NCBI RefSeq assembly: GCF_017086405.1
Contig: NZ_CP070973.1
Coordinates: 4,930,739 to 4,994,738, forward strand
Reading direction: 5' to 3'
DNA from: Mycobacterium gordonae
GTDB taxonomy: Bacteria; Actinomycetota; Actinomycetes; Mycobacteriales; Mycobacteriaceae
Length of the DNA: 64,000 nt
Part shown: piece after piece, positions 59,893-64,000 of the stretch
Layout: the number at the start of each line of letters is the position of its first letter
Position numbering within the stretch: position 1 is the first letter of the stretch
Translations under genes and position numbers: made by a program
The notes under the pieces: model-generated
Told to the model about the DNA's origin: nothing
The model's input: only the letters and a program-made list of their open reading frames with translations
Database searches by the model: none

Positions 59893-61460
59893 TGGGCGAC
59901 GACACAGCACAGTGGTGGCAGTCCGCGGTGTTCTACCAGGTCTATCCGCGCTCGTTCGCCGACAGCGATGGCGACGGCGTCGGTGACCTCGACGGCCTGG
60001 CCGACCGACTGGATCACCTGGAACAACTTGGGGTGGAAGGCATTTGGCTCAACCCGGTCACGGTGTCACCGATGGCCGACCATGGGTATGACGTCGCCGA
60101 CCCGCGAGACATCGACCCGCTGTTCGGCGGCACCGCCGCCTTCGAGCGGCTCATCACCGCGGCCCACGCACGAGGCATCAAGGTCACCATGGACGTGGTG
60201 CCTAACCACTCCAGCTCGCAGCATCCGTGGTTTCAGGACGCGTTGGCCGCCGGGCCGGGTAGCGCCGAGCGCGACCGATACTTCTTCCGCGACGGTCGGG
60301 GGCCCGAGGGGCAGTTGCCGCCCAACAACTGGGAGTCGGTGTTCGGCGGGCCGGCGTGGACCCGGGTGAACGAACCGGACGGCAAGCCAGGCCAGTGGTA
60401 TCTGCACCTGTTCGATTCCGAACAGCCCGACCTCAACTGGGACAACCCGGAGATCTTCGACGACTTCGAGAAGACGCTGCGGTTCTGGCTGGAGCGTGGC
60501 GTGGACGGATTCCGCATCGACGTGGCGCACGGCATGGCCAAGCCACCGGGCCTGCCGGACGCGCCCGAAGCGCACGTCGAGATCCTGCGCCACACTGACG
60601 ACGACCCGCGGTTCAACAGGCCGCACGTGCACGCGATCCACCGCGATATCCGTGCGGTCATGGACGACTACCCCGCGGCGGTCACCGTCGGAGAGGTGTG
60701 GGTCCACGACAACGCGCAATGGGCCGAGTACGTGCGACCCGACGAACTGCACCTGGGCTTCAACTTCCGGCTCACCCGCACCGAATTCGACGCCGCGGAG
60801 ATCCGCGAGGCCGTGCAGAACTCGCTGGCCGCCGCCGCGCTGGAGAACGCCACGCCCACGTGGACGCTGTCCAACCACGATGTCGGCCGCGAAGTCACCC
60901 GCTACGGCGGCGGCGAGATCGGGCTGCGGCGGGCGAAGGCCATGCTGATGCTCATGCTCGCCCTGCCCGGCGCGGTGTTCCTCTACAACGGTGAAGAGCT
61001 CGGCTTGCCCGACGTGGATCTGCCCGACGAGGTGCTGCAAGACCCGACATGGGAACGCTCGGGACACACCGAGCGCGGCCGCGACCGGTGCCGGGTTCCG
61101 TTGCCCTGGTCGGGCGAGGCTCCCCCATTCGGCTTCTCCCGCAATGCGGAAACCTGGTTGCCGATGCCGGCCGACTGGGCGGCACTGACCGTGGAAAAGC
61201 AGCGCGCCGACCCCGATTCGACGCTGTCGTTCTTTCGGACCGCGCTCGGATTGCGAAGGAGCCGTGCCGAATTCGACGGCGGACACGACTGGATCTCCGG
61301 CCCAGAGAACACGTTGGCGTTCCGGCGTGGCGCCGGCCTGGTGTGCATGTTGAACGCCGGTGATCGGCCGGTGGCGCTACCGGCCGGCGAACCGATCCTC
61401 TCGAGTGCGCGGGTCGAGTCCGGGCTGTTGTTGCCGGACAGCGCGGTCTGGCTGCTCTGA
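59892..61460 (+). CDS. aglA: Alpha-glucosidase (GH13)
   Basis: A 522-residue alpha-amylase family enzyme. WWQSAVFYQVYPRSF opens the barrel, GFRIDVAHG holds the nucleophile Asp, VTVGEVWV the acid/base Glu and WTLSNHDVGRE the stabilising Asp. It should release glucose from alpha-1,4 or related glucosides. The ATG overlaps the glbO stop, so the pair is co-translated. It corresponds to Rv2471. No signal peptide. Confidence 0.93.
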   Translation: MGDDTAQWWQSAVFYQVYPRSFADSDGDGVGDLDGLADRLDHLEQLGVEGIWLNPVTVSPMADHGYDVADPRDIDPLFGGTAAFERLITAAHARGIKVTMDVVPNHSSSQHPWFQDALAAGPGSAERDRYFFRDGRGPEGQLPPNNWESVFGGPAWTRVNEPDGKPGQWYLHLFDSEQPDLNWDNPEIFDDFEKTLRFWLERGVDGFRIDVAHGMAKPPGLPDAPEAHVEILRHTDDDPRFNRPHVHAIHRDIRAVMDDYPAAVTVGEVWVHDNAQWAEYVRPDELHLGFNFRLTRTEFDAAEIREAVQNSLAAAALENATPTWTLSNHDVGREVTRYGGGEIGLRRAKAMLMLMLALPGAVFLYNGEELGLPDVDLPDEVLQDPTWERSGHTERGRDRCRVPLPWSGEAPPFGFSRNAETWLPMPADWAALTVEKQRADPDSTLSFFRTALGLRRSRAEFDGGHDWISGPENTLAFRRGAGLVCMLNAGDRPVALPAGEPILSSARVESGLLLPDSAVWLL

Positions 61461-61545
61461 GCGGCGCCGCGGTCACAGCGATCTGCCCGCGACGACCAAC
61501 CCGCCCCCGTGCGGCTGCGTGTCCCTGCCTCCTGAACACCGGTGA

Positions 61546-63312
61546 TCACGGGAGCGGGTGCGGCGTTCCGAATAGTATTGTGTCGAGCGCATACACCATC
61601 ACAATGGCTTGAAAGCCGCTGGCGAGTGTGATCAGGCCGACGTCCGCGGCAATTGGATAGCCGATTGCGTTGATCAACCCTTCTATCGGTTGACCATTCA
61701 AGACCTGCAACATGCCATTCAGGAACAGGTTCACGTTATAGCTGGGGAGAGTGAAAGCGATCTCGCTGGCGATATCCGCGGTCGGCAGCAATGTTGCGTA
61801 CGCGGTTGAGTACGCTTTCACAAATGCGCCACTCAATGCGCTATTGGTCGCCTGCAGCTCCAAGATCAACTCTTTTGCCACCGAGACCGGCGATTTCGTC
61901 GTGAGTGACGCCAGATCGCTTGACCATGTCGAACCGGACTGCAGCGCGTTCACGATGTCCGATGGCCCGATGTTGGGCAGCGGTGGCGGCCCCTGGGCCT
62001 GAATCTCGTTGGCAGCATTGACAATGCCTTGTTGGGTGCCGACGGCCAGGTGGTCCAGCACCGTCAGTGGGCTCACCGGCGGGAACAGCCCGAACGGTGT
62101 GGGCACGTTGGCCGGGCCGATGTCGTAGCCATACCCCGGGTGGCCATAGCCCAGGTTCACCAGCACTCTGAGGTTTGGCTCCACCAGCTCTGCGAGCGGA
62201 TTACCGACGTAAGGAATGAAACGCACCGGTTCCAGCAACGGCAGATGTTTGGTCGGGATCATGTAGTAGGTACTCTGCGTGGGCCCCTCTGTCGGCAATT
62301 GGATTGCGGTGTCGATCTGCGCCTGAGTCAGGTGTTGGTAGTCGCCGTGCACGAACGGTATTCCCATGACCGCGTTGAGATCGGCGAGCAGGTTGATCGG
62401 GTACCTCGGGAAGTCGGCGAAGCCGTCATACTCCAGCGTGTAATTGACGGTCGGGAAGACGTTATCCGGAGTGGCGCCGTAGAACGTGAAACCCAGACTG
62501 GGCAACGTAAGTCCCGCGAAGCGCGCGGCCACACCGCCGTTGGGATTCATCGGGTTACCCAGCAACACGAAGTTGACCTGGGAGTTGGTGATGCCTTCGG
62601 CCACCAGCCGGGGCATCACGACCGAGGACAACACCGCACTCTGCGAGTAACCCAGCACGGCGATAGAACCGTCGGGGGGAAGGGCAGCGAGTTGCTGCAC
62701 AATCGCGTCCGTCAAGATCGTCGACCCGCGGGCGATGGATATGTCCAGGGTCAAGTCCTTGATGCCGGTGAACGGATACAGGCCGTTGGGGGTCGACACA
62801 CCTTGCGGCGGGCTGGCGGAAGGAAAGTGTGGCGCAACGTATTTGGTGTAAACATCCTGGATGTACGCTGCCGGCGGCGTCGGCACGCCGCTTTCGCTCA
62901 AGATCAGGGCAGCGTCCACAGGCACCGGCGGCGGGGCTGCCACCAGCGCCTCCGTGGCGGCCGTCACGTTCCCGGCGAGCGGCGCCAGCAGCGCGTGTGT
63001 TGACTTGATGAGCGTGGTGAGCGACAGCGAAGCCGCCACCTCGGCCTGTGCGTAAGAGTCGCCGGCGGCTTTCAATACAGTCGCCACCGCGTCGTGAAAC
63101 GCCGCCGCATGGCGGCTCAACGCCTGATAACTACGACCGTAGTCGCTGAAAAATGCCGCGATCGCTGCAGAGACTTCGTCTGCTGCGGCCACCGCCACAC
63201 CGGCAGTCGGACCCACAGCGGCGAGTTCGGCGCGTCGTACCGAGGTACCGATCTCTGCGATGCTGGCCGCTGTCGCGGACACCGATTCGGGTCTCACCAA
63301 CAGATCCGTCAT
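61546..63312 (-). CDS. PE protein with PE-PPE serine hydrolase domain
   Basis: A 588-residue protein. Residues 1 to about 95 are a PE domain (MTDLLVRPESVSATAASIAE), and the rest is a PE-PPE (PF08237-type) alpha/beta hydrolase. The nucleophile elbow is LGYSQSA with Ser at about residue 223, and HGDYQHLTQAQI near residue 345 probably carries the catalytic His. Related PE/PPE proteins show esterase activity or transfer acyl groups in trehalose lipid synthesis. It should be exported by ESX-5. GGAAGGAAGGG precedes the ATG. It is convergent with aglA (85 bp). Confidence 0.9.
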   Translation of the reverse strand: MTDLLVRPESVSATAASIAEIGTSVRRAELAAVGPTAGVAVAAADEVSAAIAAFFSDYGRSYQALSRHAAAFHDAVATVLKAAGDSYAQAEVAASLSLTTLIKSTHALLAPLAGNVTAATEALVAAPPPVPVDAALILSESGVPTPPAAYIQDVYTKYVAPHFPSASPPQGVSTPNGLYPFTGIKDLTLDISIARGSTILTDAIVQQLAALPPDGSIAVLGYSQSAVLSSVVMPRLVAEGITNSQVNFVLLGNPMNPNGGVAARFAGLTLPSLGFTFYGATPDNVFPTVNYTLEYDGFADFPRYPINLLADLNAVMGIPFVHGDYQHLTQAQIDTAIQLPTEGPTQSTYYMIPTKHLPLLEPVRFIPYVGNPLAELVEPNLRVLVNLGYGHPGYGYDIGPANVPTPFGLFPPVSPLTVLDHLAVGTQQGIVNAANEIQAQGPPPLPNIGPSDIVNALQSGSTWSSDLASLTTKSPVSVAKELILELQATNSALSGAFVKAYSTAYATLLPTADIASEIAFTLPSYNVNLFLNGMLQVLNGQPIEGLINAIGYPIAADVGLITLASGFQAIVMVYALDTILFGTPHPLP

Positions 63313-63759
63313 TGCCCTTCCTTCCTCACCACGTCCGCGCCAACCGGGCCCGCCCGACGTCAACGACCCATGCCGATCGCCAGACGGTGGCGCCGGGGCC
63401 CGGACACGAAGCCGGCGCGCGACTTTGGCGTCCGGCGGCGAACACACGCTGATCCTACGATTCGACCGTCGGGTCGCCGGGTCGAATCGTCGAAAAGACG
63501 CGTGCCGTCGACAACGGCTGATTGATCGACTCGCGATCATTGTCGCGCGTAGTGGAATGGTGTCCCGCTCTGATAGATTCCGCCCGAAGACGACACGTGC
63601 GTTGCGGGACTCGAGCGACCCCGCACCAGCGGCTCACCACGGTCATGTCACCGTGACCCGAGCCCTGACATCTCGAAAACCTTTACAACTTCGTCGATTG
63701 AACGCCTGAGCCACGTAGGCCGGTTTGGCCCACGCCGCCCGCTCGGCTATAGGTAGTGC
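63313..63759. other. Divergent intergenic region
   Basis: A 447-bp gap between the PE-PPE gene and the rightward FAD protein. It should hold both promoters. I see no credible reading frame, repeat or RNA gene in it. Confidence 0.5.
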
Positions 63760-64000
63760 ATGACGCCGTACGCATGGACAGTGATCGGAGCGGGACCGGC
63801 GGGCATCGCCGCGGTGGGACGACTGCTCGACCACGGAGTGCCCGAGGACCGCATCGCCTGGATCGATCCGGCTTTCGCCGCGGGAGATCTCGGCACGAAG
63901 TGGCGCGCGGTGTCGAGCAACACCATCGCTAGTACCTTCCTGGAATACCTGAACGGCGCCAAAGCATTTCGCTTCTCTGAAGCTCCCCCATCGGCGCTGC
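63760..64000 (+). CDS. FAD/NAD(P)-binding protein, N-terminal part (3' end outside window)
   Basis: The first 80 residues of a flavoprotein run to the window edge without a stop. They begin MTPYAWTVIGAGPAGIAAVG, a standard FAD-binding GxGxxG/A motif, followed by VPEDRIAWIDPAFAAGDLG and KWRAVSSNTIASTFLEYL. This style fits the FAD-NAD(P)-binding or lysine/ornithine N-monooxygenase-like group, but too little is present to tell. No strong ribosome-binding site is seen before the ATG. Confidence 0.7.
   Translation, partial: MTPYAWTVIGAGPAGIAAVGRLLDHGVPEDRIAWIDPAFAAGDLGTKWRAVSSNTIASTFLEYLNGAKAFRFSEAPPSAL

Overview
The window is chromosomal DNA of a slow-growing, PE_PGRS-bearing Mycobacterium that is not M. 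tuberculosis itself. The evidence is high GC, GTG starts, PE/PE_PGRS genes, a 13E12-family gene, mycothiol and methylglucose-lipopolysaccharide enzymes, and a gene order that follows M. tuberculosis Rv2417c to Rv2471 with several blocks missing or replaced. A relative of the M. kansasii, M. marinum or M. gordonae groups is likely; the species cannot be fixed from sequence alone.

Layout. 1-3790: the end of a PE-type aspartic protease, then a tightly overlapped leftward cluster nadD-rsfS-gpgP-octT-degV (NAD synthesis, ribosome silencing, methylglucose lipopolysaccharide synthesis). 3889-6640: a PE_PGRS gene divergent from a methyltransferase that ends in a strong terminator. 6658-13941: a leftward five-gene run of degenerate class III cyclase, MscS channel with cyclic-nucleotide-binding-like domain, proA, MoxR ATPase and VWA protein, with 1-nt overlaps at three junctions. 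14047-24364: accessory-rich stretch with a membrane protein, ribokinase, 13E12 HNH protein, NAD synthetase divergent from a sirtuin, a second PE_PGRS, and a P450/TetR divergent pair around a perfect operator. 24366-36078: leftward housekeeping block (rplU-rpmA-obg-proB; rne; ndk; valS-folC-DUF4233). 36150-40692: LysM-lectin, DUF937 protein, saccharopine-dehydrogenase-like enzyme, FAD monooxygenase and rpfE. 41391-45077: korA-korB and mobA. 45397-46121: a collapsed PE_PGRS. 46345-50826: clpX and tig-clpP1-clpP2 with a ClgR-type operator. 50881-51167: tRNA-Pro and tRNA-Gly. 51202-61460: lipP, nei2, rpiB, Rv2466c-like reductase, pepN, small conserved proteins, HNH nuclease, glbO-aglA. 61546-64000: a PE protein with a PE-PPE serine hydrolase domain, and the start of an FAD protein cut by the window edge.

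The least ordinary items are the cyclase/MscS/proA/MoxR/VWA operon (its cyclase lacks four of six catalytic residues and its channel has an atypical nucleotide-binding cassette), the PE_PGRS gene that has lost nearly all of its PE domain and changed frame, the P450/TetR operator, the ClgR box behind tig, and the unexplained 700-bp leader region of rpfE. No insertion sequence, prophage or CRISPR array was seen.
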